Assembly (NCBI GenBank): GCA_031255075.1
Contig: JAIRTF010000009.1
Location: 1-5,561 of the forward strand
DNA from: Bifidobacteriaceae bacterium
GTDB taxonomy: Bacteria; Actinomycetota; Actinomycetes; Actinomycetales; WQXJ01
Direction: 5' to 3'
Length of the DNA stretch: 5,561 bases
This document shows, in pieces, positions 1 to 5,561 of the stretch. Within the stretch, counting starts at the first letter, position 1. Each line of letters opens with the position of its first letter. The notes under the pieces are model-generated. The model did not search any database. It saw only the letters and a list, made by a program, of their open reading frames with translations, and was not told the origin of the DNA. A program made the position numbers and the translations under genes.

Positions 1-233
1 TCAGAGCCACGGCCTACTGGGTGGTGGACTCCCATTTCTTAGTGGCACTGAGCATACAAACCGACAGCGCAGGCTCCGAAACCTTGGGCGAATTGATCGA
101 CTCAATTCACTTCCCCGAAGCAATTGAGCTGGTCACGGACCAGGTCCGTGCCAATTGGTGGTGGGCCATCTACCTGCCAGAAGAGCCACAACTCGAAATG
201 TACGGAGGTGAGGAGTGGTGGACCGATCACTAG
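1..233 (+). CDS. 3' end of an unrecognised protein, paralogue of the next gene
   Basis: The frame is open from the window's left edge (first full codon at 3) to a TAG at 231-233, giving 76 C-terminal residues. The gene starts outside the window; the GTG at 21 is internal and should not be taken as a start. The visible part begins with R-ATAYW-VVDS and is rich in Trp near the end (NWWW, EEWW). Its last 75 residues align without a gap to the C-terminus of the next protein. Shared residues include ATAYW, DS, a TL..E block, LP, QLE, G and W, 24 identities in all. It is therefore very probably a related membrane-anchored extracytoplasmic protein, but the membrane segment is not visible. GC content is about 56% by hand count, lower than in the genes to the right, and a TTA leucine codon is present. 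No family is recognised and no function is claimed. Confidence 0.8.
   Translation, partial: RATAYWVVDSHFLVALSIQTDSAGSETLGELIDSIHFPEAIELVTDQVRANWWWAIYLPEEPQLEMYGGEEWWTDH
204..214 (+). promoter_or_regulatory. ribosome binding site for the 369-codon membrane-protein gene
   Basis: GGAGG at 204-208, followed by TGAGGA, lies 6 nt before GTG 215 and 9 nt before a second GTG at 218. It sits inside the coding region of the upstream gene, which ends at 233. This supports a GTG start upstream of the upstream gene's stop, and therefore translational coupling. Confidence 0.75.
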
Positions 234-1324
234 ACGAAGCAGGTGCCCAGGAACAGTACTCCGACAGCACCGCCCCAAGCGGAGCCACCGGGACGCCTCA
301 GGCAGACGCGGCGCGCCCGAAACCCGATCAAGAGCGAGCCATGGATCGCCAGAAGACCGGGACCACCAAACCAAAACGGCCCTGGTGGCGCAAGATCCGA
401 GTCCCCAAGTCCTCCATGTGGCGGAAGGCCCAGGCGCTGGCCCTGGTCGCGACGGTCGTGATCACATCAACGTACATTGAATATGGCCGCTGGCGCGAAT
501 GGGTCGAAGCGGACCATACCCACGAATCGCGCCGGATGCTCGCGCGGCTGGATCAGCTTGGCCTGTTGCCGCCGGGCGAGATGGTTGCCACCTTGTTGGA
601 CGGGCGGCTGGAACAACGTTTCACCGGCTACGTTGCTGATGGGAACATCCCCACCTGCCCTGACACTTCAGAAGATCCGATGCAGTTGGCCCATCTCCGC
701 AACACATTGTCTCGAGAACGGTTGGCAGGGGCCCGTGGCTGGTACACCATCATGGCGGGCAACCGCCCAATCCAAGTCTCGGCCTTCGTCTACGAACAGG
801 GCGTAGGCACCCCGCCCAGGCAGTATCTCCAGTACGGTGTCCCGCAACACAAGGTGCTCGAAGCCATAGCCGATTGCTACGTGCCCACAGATGACAACAT
901 CACCCTCGCCACCCCCGAAGCGGAAGCAGACCAGCCCGCAGAACTGAGCGTCGTGGTGTTGCCTGCCCACGGGGTAGCGGCCGATGCCGCGTTCTACACC
1001 GTCACCGTCAGAAAGTCCCAGCCCACAGGGCAAGCAACGGACCCTTCGGAGCAGCCCATCCTTGACCAGTGGGTCAGTGGCTGGGCCTACGCCACCGCCT
1101 ATTGGCAGATCGATTCGCAGTTCGTGGCAGCCGTCACAATCAGGGGAAACACCGGCAACTTCGACACGCTCCGCGAAGCCCTGGCAGCCCTGCAACTGGA
1201 CAGGATTGTCGACTTCACCACCTACCACCTCCGCGAAAACGGCCTGGAGGCAACCAAACTGCCAAGCGCTGATCAGTTAGAAGTCACCGGACCCCCGGCC
1301 TGGCGCTACAGAGACGACGACTAG
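215..1324 (+). CDS. single-pass membrane protein of unknown function with extracytoplasmic domain
   Basis: This is a complete gene of 369 codons, unrecognised by family. Residues 1-50 are polar and probably disordered (Ala, Asp, Gln, Thr, Pro). Residues 52-71 are strongly basic (KPKRPWWRK...MWRK). A hydrophobic helix follows at about 72-88 (AQALALVATVVITSTYI). By the positive-inside rule the N-terminus is cytoplasmic and residues ~90-369 lie outside. The outer part has only two cysteines, C148 and C221, which could form a disulfide. The C-terminal ~75 residues match the tail of the preceding gene without gaps, so this is a tandem duplicate. The GTG at 215 (or 218) is preferred because of the GGAGG just upstream; this start overlaps the previous gene by 19 (or 16) bases. 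The ATG at 341 (Met43) is possible, but its upstream GAGCGAG is a weaker site and it would lose the overlap. No catalytic motif, lipobox, LPxTG or repeat is seen. Existence as a gene is well supported; function is unknown. Confidence 0.88.
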   Translation: MVDRSLDEAGAQEQYSDSTAPSGATGTPQADAARPKPDQERAMDRQKTGTTKPKRPWWRKIRVPKSSMWRKAQALALVATVVITSTYIEYGRWREWVEADHTHESRRMLARLDQLGLLPPGEMVATLLDGRLEQRFTGYVADGNIPTCPDTSEDPMQLAHLRNTLSRERLAGARGWYTIMAGNRPIQVSAFVYEQGVGTPPRQYLQYGVPQHKVLEAIADCYVPTDDNITLATPEAEADQPAELSVVVLPAHGVAADAAFYTVTVRKSQPTGQATDPSEQPILDQWVSGWAYATAYWQIDSQFVAAVTIRGNTGNFDTLREALAALQLDRIVDFTTYHLRENGLEATKLPSADQLEVTGPPAWRYRDDD

Positions 1325-1458
1325 CGTCGCACCTTCTTCCGCTTCGGTGGCCGATGCCGCGCGTCAAGCGGACGCCCCAAGGCCAGCACACAGACCCTGC
1401 CGACAGGCTGCCCGATGCCGCAGCCAGCGCTGGTCACCCAGGTGCCCCGCCCGCAGCC
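1325..1458. other. convergent intergenic spacer carrying two CCGATGCCGC copies
   Basis: This 134-nt gap separates two convergent stop codons. I find no strong intrinsic terminator: there is only a 4-bp CCTG/CAGG stem (1396-1407), a CTGG/CCAG stem (1430-1441) and a loopless palindrome CCAGCGCTGG (1424-1433), none with a T-tract. It contains two exact copies of a 10-mer that recurs through the window. Confidence 0.6.
1351..1421 (+). repeat. two copies of the dispersed 10-mer CCGATGCCGC
   Basis: Exact copies lie at 1351-1360 and 1412-1421, outside any gene. Other exact plus-strand copies are at 981-990 (in the membrane-protein gene), 3979-3988 (antisense to glmS coding), and 5191-5200 and 5261-5270 (in the zinc-ribbon gene, in two different reading frames). 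I saw no copy in the opposite orientation. The flanks are not conserved, so this is a short word rather than a longer repeat unit. Confidence 0.6.
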
Positions 1459-2322
1459 CTACGGGTCAAGTGATTCGGCCGCGCGGGCTTCGAAGACTTC
1501 GCGAGCGGCCAGCGTTTGAGGGCCAATCTGACCGCCGCCGGCGACACGGCCATCGATTTGGGTGACGGCTTGGACGCCACGGCCGGTCGAGGTGACAAAC
1601 AACTCGGAGGCTTCCCACAGGGCAGACATCGGCACCGACTGTTCGGCGGCGCCTGTCCATTCCAGCAACAAGTCCCTGGTCACGCCGCCCAAGGCGCCAT
1701 CGGTCAGCGGCGGTGTCACCAGGGTGCCGTCCAACACCAGGAACACATTCGAGCCGGTCCCCTCAGTCAACAGACCGCGCGTGTTGGGGAACAGCGCCTC
1801 GCTGGCGCCAGCCGCTTTGGCCTGAGCCAAAGCCAGAGCGTTGGCCGCATAGGAAGTGGTTTTCAAGCCGGCCAAGGCGCCGTTCTCATTGCGGCTGAAC
1901 GGGACCGTGATGACAGCTGTCTCAGCTGGTTCCAGGCCGTGGCTGGTCACCAGAGCAAACAGTGAGGGCTTGGAACCGGGCAGACGCCCGGAACCGATCC
2001 GGCCAATCCCAGCGGTCAACGTCACACGGACCACATCCACCGGCCCGGTCAGCAAATCTTGGTTAGCGGCCAGCAGTTCGTCAATAGCCTGGCGCACTAC
2101 CGAAGGACCGGGAAAAGCAATGCCCAGACCGGCGGCGGACCGTTCCATCCGCCGCAAATGTCGGGTCACGGCGAAGGCTTGACCGTTTACTACCTTCATG
2201 GCCTCGAACACGCCATCGCCCACGGTGATGCCGTGGTCCAACAGCGGCAACGTGGCCAGCCCGGCCTGAATCAGCTCCCCATTGACCCATGCCATCGCTT
2301 CCGCGTCGGCAAAACCACTCAT
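1459..2322 (-). CDS. fold-type IV PLP aminotransferase family, probable 4-amino-4-deoxychorismate lyase
   Basis: This 287-residue PLP enzyme belongs to the class IV aminotransferase family (branched-chain aminotransferase, D-amino-acid aminotransferase, aminodeoxychorismate lyase). Visible landmarks are GDGVFEAM at 35-42, R54 in TRHLRR (expected PLP phosphate contact) and K154 in GLKTTSYAANALA (expected Schiff-base lysine). LTEGTGSNVF at 185-194 carries E187, expected to bind the PLP pyridine nitrogen, and STGRGVQAV follows at 245-253. Length and the KT.SYA.N.LA block resemble actinobacterial PabC-like lyases, which release p-aminobenzoate and pyruvate for folate synthesis. The protein is shorter than typical branched-chain enzymes. 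D-amino-acid aminotransferase cannot be excluded from sequence alone, so no symbol is given. The gene starts 7 nt after the glmS stop, with GGAATAGGGG as a likely ribosome site overlapping that stop, so it is probably co-transcribed with glmS. ATG 2295 (Met10, preceded by GGAAGCG) is an alternative start. The stop is TAG at 1461-1459. Confidence 0.87.
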   Translation of the reverse strand: MSGFADAEAMAWVNGELIQAGLATLPLLDHGITVGDGVFEAMKVVNGQAFAVTRHLRRMERSAAGLGIAFPGPSVVRQAIDELLAANQDLLTGPVDVVRVTLTAGIGRIGSGRLPGSKPSLFALVTSHGLEPAETAVITVPFSRNENGALAGLKTTSYAANALALAQAKAAGASEALFPNTRGLLTEGTGSNVFLVLDGTLVTPPLTDGALGGVTRDLLLEWTGAAEQSVPMSALWEASELFVTSTGRGVQAVTQIDGRVAGGGQIGPQTLAAREVFEARAAESLDP

Positions 2323-2329
2323 GGCACCC

Positions 2330-4189
2330 CTATTCCACGGTTACAGATTTGGCCAGGTTGCGTGGCTGGTCCACGTCCAGGCCCTTGGCGGTAGCCAAAG
2401 CACAAGCAAAGATCTGCAACGGCACCACCGCCACCAGCGGCGCCAGCAGCGTTGGGGTGCGCGGCACCCACAGAACCTTGTCGGCATATTCGGTGACGGC
2501 CGTATCTCCTTCTTCAGCCACTACCAGCGTCCGCGCTCCGCGGGCGCGAATCTCTTGGATGTTGGACAGCACCTTGTCATGGAGCACATCCCGCCCCCGC
2601 GGCGACGGAACCACCACAAAGACCGCCTGGCCGTCCTCAATCAACGCAATGGGCCCATGTTTCAACTCGCCGGCAGCAAACCCTTCGGCGTGAATATAGG
2701 CCAGTTCCTTGAGCTTCAACGCCCCTTCCATGGCCACCGGGAAGCCCACATGGCGGCCTAAATACAGCACCGAGGTGACATCACGCATCGAATCAGCCAA
2801 CGCCTTGATGTCCCCCTCGCCATCAATCACTGACTGGATCTTGGCCGGCATGGTTTCCAACTCCGCCAGCACGGTGCGGACTTCATCGGCAAACATGGTG
2901 CCGCGCAACTGCGCCAAGTACAGGCCCAGCAGATAGGTGGCCGCGATCTGTGCCAGGAAAGCCTTGGTGGAGGCCACCGCCACCTCCGGCCCGGCGTGGG
3001 TGTACAGCGCGGCGTCTGATTCGCGGGCAATGGTGGAACCCATGGTGTTGACCACAGCCACCACCTTGGCCCCCTGTTCGCGGGCGTGACGCACCGCCAT
3101 GATGGTGTCCATGGTTTCCCCGGATTGGGAGATCGCCACCACCAGAGTCTTCTCTGTCACGACCGGGTCGCGGTAGCGGAACTCATGCGCCAACTCCACT
3201 TCCACCGGGACGCGGCACCAGTGCTCTATCGCATACTTGGCGACATGCCCGGCGTAGGCGGCGGTCCCGCAGGCGATCACCACAATCTTGTCCACGGACC
3301 GCAGAACAGATTCGTCAATCCGCAGTTCATCTAGCTGCAGAGCCCCACCTGGGCCGGTGGTGCGCCCTAACAGCGTGTCCCGCACAGCATTCGGTTCATC
3401 ATGGATTTCCTTGTCCATGAAGGTCGCAAACCCGCCCTTGACTGCGGCTGAAGCATCCCAGTCCACGGTGAACGGCTTGGCTTCAGCCAAGTTGCCATCA
3501 AAGTCTGTGATGGTGACCGAATCCGGCGTGATGGTGGCCACCTGGTCCTGGCCCAATTCCAGAGCGCTGGTGGTTTGGGCCACAAACGCCGCCACGTCTG
3601 AGCCGAGGAAGTTTTCGCCCTCGCCCAACCCCACCACCAGCGGTGATGTCCGCCGCGCTCCCACCACCACGTGTGGGTTGTCCGCCGCCACCGCCAACAA
3701 CGTGAAGGCTCCCTCCAGCCGCTGGACCACGGAAGTCATGGCGTCCGTCAGGTCGCCTTGAGCGGCGTAGGCGTGGGCCAACAAGTGGGCTGCCACCTCG
3801 GTGTCCGTTTCGGAGACGAACTTCACGCCGGCTTCAGTCAACTCCCGGCGCAGTTGGGCGTGGTTTTCCAAAATGCCGTTGTGCACCACCGCCACCGATC
3901 CGTCTTCAGACAGGTGCGGATGGGCGTTGACATCGGTAGGGCCGCCGTGGGTTGCCCACCGGGTGTGCCCTATCACCGCCGATGCCGCGGGCAACGGTTC
4001 CGCCTCAAGTTGGGCTTCCAGCACCTCAAGTTTGCCGGCCCGTTTGACATGGCTGAGCCCATCTTGGTTGGCAGCCACTATGCCCGCCGAGTCATAGCCC
4101 CGGTATTGCAGCCGCCGCAGCGCCTCCAACGCCACATCCAGTCCCCGCCCGGACGTGGACGCGCCAACGTACCCAATGATTCCGCACAT
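2330..4189 (-). CDS. glmS: glutamine--fructose-6-phosphate aminotransferase (isomerizing)
   Basis: GlmS makes glucosamine-6-phosphate from fructose-6-phosphate and glutamine in the cytoplasm, the first step toward UDP-GlcNAc for peptidoglycan and related envelope polymers. The protein has 619 residues, normal for bacterial GlmS. The N-terminal glutamine amidotransferase type 2 domain starts MCGIIGYVG; Cys2 becomes the N-terminal nucleophile after Met removal. It has GHTRWATHG at 74-82, HNGILEN at 103-109 and SETDTE at 126-131. The first SIS domain shows ACGTAAYAG (307-314 region), SQSGETMDT (354-362) and GPEVAVASTKAF (400-411). The second shows GRHVGFPVAMEGALKLKEL (478-496) and AAGELKHGP (505-513). 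E495, H511 and K614 correspond to the E. coli isomerase residues E488, H504 and K603. The tail DVDQPRNLAKSVTVE is canonical. The frame stays open upstream to 4315, but the start must be ATG 4189 because the catalytic Cys has to follow Met; AAGGTG lies 6 nt upstream. The gene heads an operon with the PLP enzyme. Confidence 0.98.
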   Translation of the reverse strand: MCGIIGYVGASTSGRGLDVALEALRRLQYRGYDSAGIVAANQDGLSHVKRAGKLEVLEAQLEAEPLPAASAVIGHTRWATHGGPTDVNAHPHLSEDGSVAVVHNGILENHAQLRRELTEAGVKFVSETDTEVAAHLLAHAYAAQGDLTDAMTSVVQRLEGAFTLLAVAADNPHVVVGARRTSPLVVGLGEGENFLGSDVAAFVAQTTSALELGQDQVATITPDSVTITDFDGNLAEAKPFTVDWDASAAVKGGFATFMDKEIHDEPNAVRDTLLGRTTGPGGALQLDELRIDESVLRSVDKIVVIACGTAAYAGHVAKYAIEHWCRVPVEVELAHEFRYRDPVVTEKTLVVAISQSGETMDTIMAVRHAREQGAKVVAVVNTMGSTIARESDAALYTHAGPEVAVASTKAFLAQIAATYLLGLYLAQLRGTMFADEVRTVLAELETMPAKIQSVIDGEGDIKALADSMRDVTSVLYLGRHVGFPVAMEGALKLKELAYIHAEGFAAGELKHGPIALIEDGQAVFVVVPSPRGRDVLHDKVLSNIQEIRARGARTLVVAEEGDTAVTEYADKVLWVPRTPTLLAPLVAVVPLQIFACALATAKGLDVDQPRNLAKSVTVE

Positions 4190-4195
4190 ACCCAA

Positions 4196-4201
4196 CACCT
4201 T
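4196..4201 (-). promoter_or_regulatory. glmS ribosome binding site (AAGGTG)
   Basis: Read on the minus strand, AAGGTG ends 6 nt before ATG 4189. Together with the required MCG N-terminus it fixes the start and rules out the 42-codon upstream extension of the open frame. Confidence 0.7.
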
Positions 4202-4443
4202 AACAGCGCCGCCGAGGCGCCCACCCCATCCGCACCCAAGCCCGCAGCGAAACCCCAGTTCGTACCAGCGCGAACCGCCCGGCCCTGGGCAGGTCTTCAG
4301 GCGCCACCTGGGCATTGCGCGGGGCGGCTGGGGCGGAAAAGAGGCTTTGGGCCTTATGCTTTTGTGTGGCCTTTACCGCTTCCAGTGATGGCGCCCCAAA
4401 GCGGCGGAATTGGTCGGGACGGACACCAACCAGACCAGAACTA

Positions 4444-4450
4444 GAAGGGA
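4444..4450 (+). promoter_or_regulatory. ribosome binding site for the lipoprotein gene
   Basis: GAAGGGA lies 8 nt before ATG 4459. It selects that start, which gives a proper lipoprotein signal peptide, over the open frame that continues upstream to about 4315. Confidence 0.65.
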
Positions 4451-4458
4451 TACCCCAA

Positions 4459-4956
4459 ATGAAAACTAGACACTCCGCCGCCCTACTGCTGGTGGCCGCG
4501 CTGGCCCTGAGCGGCTGCAGCCTGATCAACAGCTCCCCCAAACGCGATTCGGAGGGCCAGGTTGAGAAAGACACCAAAGCATCCGTGACCGACCTCAAAC
4601 TGGGCGACTGCACCGGGCCGATGGCTGATGGCGAAATCAGCGAGCAAACATTGGTGCCCTGCGCCAACGAGCATTACTGGGAGGTGTATCACACCCAGAC
4701 CCTGCCGGAGGGCCCATTCCCGGCGGACATGAATGATATTGCCGAAGGCACCTGCTACGAAGCCTTGGAGCCATTCCTGGGCGCCGCCTATGAGGAATCG
4801 GAGTACGAATTCTTCCTGCTGACGCCCCTGCGTGAATCCTGGACCGCCGGCGACAGGACCATCAGTTGCTTGGTTGGCCTTGAGCAAGGAGGGGTGACCG
4901 GCACCCTGAAGGGCGTCGATGCGTCCTCCGAAGAAGGGGAAACCACCGAGTCGTAA
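4459..4956 (+). CDS. secreted lipoprotein with Septum_form-like domain
   Basis: This 165-residue protein starts with a classic lipoprotein signal: a basic n-region MKTRH, a hydrophobic core SAALLLVAALAL and the lipobox LSGC, with C20 as the lipidation site. It should be anchored to the outer face of the membrane. Residues 21-44 form a charged linker. The globular part (about 45-153) has LKLGDC at 46-51, VPCANEHYWEV at 66-76, GTCYEAL at 97-103, a P..ESWTAGDR segment ending at 133, and ISCLVG at 135-140. The four mature cysteines C51, C68, C99 and C137, the C..xHxxEV spacing and the W..GDR..xC pattern are those of the actinobacterial Septum_form family (Pfam PF13845 as I recall it). They suggest two disulfides, probably C51-C68 and C99-C137. 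The family name comes from association with septum formation; its biochemical role is unknown. The acidic tail SSEEGETTES is probably disordered. A zinc-ribbon gene follows after 33 nt, likely in the same operon. Confidence 0.88.
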   Translation: MKTRHSAALLLVAALALSGCSLINSSPKRDSEGQVEKDTKASVTDLKLGDCTGPMADGEISEQTLVPCANEHYWEVYHTQTLPEGPFPADMNDIAEGTCYEALEPFLGAAYEESEYEFFLLTPLRESWTAGDRTISCLVGLEQGGVTGTLKGVDASSEEGETTES

Positions 4957-4976
4957 CCGATCGGGACGTGCTCCCC

Positions 4977-4983
4977 GGAAGGA
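4977..4983 (+). promoter_or_regulatory. ribosome binding site for the zinc-ribbon gene
   Basis: GGAAGGA lies 6 nt before ATG 4990, in the 33-nt gap after the lipoprotein stop (TAA 4954-4956). It supports ATG 4990 as the start of a frame that stays open to the window edge. Confidence 0.75.
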
Positions 4984-4989
4984 TTGGAC

Positions 4990-5561
4990 ATGACCGTGTT
5001 CTATTGCCAGCAATGCCACGCGGCACTGGCTCCTGGCAGCGGCCCCAACTGTCCAATCTGCGGCGCACCCGTTCCACCTGAGGCGGCAGCGGCCGCACCT
5101 GAGGCGACCCCTGAACCGGCCGCCCAGGTGCTGCCACCGCCGTTGGCCCAGCCTGGCAAACACACGCCCGTAAGGGGCCGGACCGACCGGCCGATGCCGC
5201 CCCCGCGACCGGAGACCGGACGCTCAGCAGGCCACCCCAACAGGCCGCCGATGCGCCGGTCCGATGCCGCCGCTGGGGGCAGCGTTGGAGCTGTTGGCGG
5301 CTTTGCCGGCGGAGCCGATGGCGGGGCGGCCGGTCAGCCCACTGGCGGGGCTGGGGCTGCTGATTCCGTTCCGCCAAGCGGGTTGAACCCGCTGGCCGGC
5401 GCACCGCCGCCGATAGCCCAGCCTGCGCCCGGTGCCCCTGGGCCGAGGACCGCCGCCCCAGAGTCCGGCCCGATAGATCTGCCCCACTACCCCAACGCGG
5501 AAGAACCCGTGCCGGTCCGGCTGCTGTCGGTGGAGGCACCGCAGCGCCGCCGGGCGGCGGC
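4990..5561 (+). CDS. zinc-ribbon protein with Pro/Ala/Gly-rich linker (3' end outside window)
   Basis: This frame runs without a stop from ATG 4990 to the right edge (190 codons plus 2 nt), so the gene is cut by the window. The N-terminus, MTVFYCQQC...NCPICG, is a zinc ribbon: C6-x2-C9-x11-C21-x2-C24. Residues ~26-185 are low complexity: Pro/Ala-rich first, then a Gly/Ala-rich segment (about 100-135: GGSVGAVGGF, GGADGGAAG), then more Pro. The visible part ends with LLSVEAPQRRRAA, a basic stretch. No membrane segment is visible yet. In actinobacteria, proteins with this layout (short zinc ribbon, long disordered linker) are often cytoplasmic N-termini of membrane proteins. A transmembrane segment just beyond the RRR is therefore plausible but is inference. 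Antisense open frames over this stretch are GC-rich shadows; the Cys motif and ribosome site favour this strand. Closeness to the lipoprotein gene suggests co-expression. Function unknown. Confidence 0.8.
   Translation, partial: MTVFYCQQCHAALAPGSGPNCPICGAPVPPEAAAAAPEATPEPAAQVLPPPLAQPGKHTPVRGRTDRPMPPPRPETGRSAGHPNRPPMRRSDAAAGGSVGAVGGFAGGADGGAAGQPTGGAGAADSVPPSGLNPLAGAPPPIAQPAPGAPGPRTAAPESGPIDLPHYPNAEEPVPVRLLSVEAPQRRRAA

Larger units (their letters stand above)
4190..4458. promoter_or_regulatory. divergent intergenic region between glmS and the lipoprotein gene
   Basis: This 269-nt stretch lies between two divergent starts and must hold promoters for both units unless one is read from elsewhere. 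I cannot identify convincing sigma-A boxes. TATGCT at 4355-4360 (plus strand) could be a -10 box for the lipoprotein unit, but no TTGACA-like box sits about 17 nt upstream. The minus-strand side toward glmS is very GC-rich. I see no glmS ribozyme-like or other riboswitch-like structure, but that is only a visual check. Open frames running through this region look like extensions of the real genes. Confidence 0.4.

Noticed and set aside
668..1228. 186-codon minus-strand open frame inside the membrane-protein gene
   Set aside because: This is an antisense shadow typical of GC-rich coding DNA. The plus-strand gene has a ribosome site, a membrane helix and a paralogue.
1424..1433. Palindrome CCAGCGCTGG as an operator or terminator
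   Set aside because: It is a perfect 10-mer palindrome but has no loop or T-tract and lies downstream of both genes; such words are common in GC-rich DNA.
1347..1565. Small Arg-rich open frame in the convergent gap
   Set aside because: It runs into the antisense of the PLP enzyme gene and has no ribosome site that I can see; the composition is typical of a shadow.
4190..4315. 42-codon upstream extension of the glmS frame
   Set aside because: GlmS needs Cys directly after the initiator Met. The extension has no family similarity and would bury the catalytic N-terminus; AAGGTG precedes ATG 4189.
4190..4350. glmS ribozyme or riboswitch upstream of glmS
   Set aside because: The glmS ribozyme is characteristic of Firmicutes, and I see no matching core motif here. 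A covariance-model search would settle it.
3671..4444. 257-codon plus-strand open frame opposite glmS
   Set aside because: It is antisense to a highly conserved enzyme, has no recognisable domain and runs through the intergenic region.
4315..4458. Upstream extension of the lipoprotein frame
   Set aside because: It would place a signal peptide and lipobox about 50 residues inside the protein. ATG 4459 with GAAGGGA gives a normal lipoprotein signal.
4483..5163. 226-codon minus-strand open frame over the lipoprotein and zinc-ribbon genes
   Set aside because: It covers two plus-strand genes with clear motifs and its translation has no recognisable domain.
4862..5539. 225-codon minus-strand open frame opposite the zinc-ribbon gene
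   Set aside because: The translation is Arg/Pro/Ser-rich low complexity, as expected for the antisense of a Pro/Ala/Gly coding region. The plus frame has a Cys4 zinc ribbon and a ribosome site.

Overview
The window is high-GC DNA (roughly 60% or more by eye, and higher at the right end). It looks like an actinobacterium: it has GTG starts, strongly GC-biased third codon positions, a Septum_form-type lipoprotein and a zinc-ribbon/Pro-Ala-Gly-rich protein of actinobacterial style. No genus can be named with confidence. There is no sign of a phage, insertion sequence, CRISPR array or RNA gene.

Left region (1-1324, plus strand): the 3' end of one gene overlaps a complete 369-codon gene by 19 bases. 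The complete gene encodes a single-pass membrane protein with a disordered cytoplasmic N-terminus and an extracytoplasmic domain. The last 75 residues of the two proteins align without gaps at about 32% identity, so they are tandem paralogues in a translationally coupled operon. I do not recognise the family.

Middle region (1459-4189, minus strand): glmS (glutamine:fructose-6-phosphate aminotransferase, 619 aa) is followed after 7 nt by a fold-type IV PLP enzyme, most likely 4-amino-4-deoxychorismate lyase. The two form an operon read right to left that converges on the membrane-protein operon. The first supplies glucosamine-6-phosphate for the cell envelope; the second probably supplies p-aminobenzoate for folate.

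Right region (4459-5561, plus strand): a divergent unit begins about 270 bp from glmS. It holds a Septum_form-type lipoprotein (165 aa) and, 33 nt later, a protein with an N-terminal CxxC...CxxC zinc ribbon and a long Pro/Ala/Gly-rich linker that runs off the window end.

The most unusual signals are the tandem paralogous membrane proteins of unknown function and an exact 10-mer, CCGATGCCGC. It occurs six times, always on the plus strand, in both coding and non-coding DNA and in different reading frames. Otherwise this is mostly ordinary housekeeping and envelope-related chromosome, and no clear new multi-gene system is visible.
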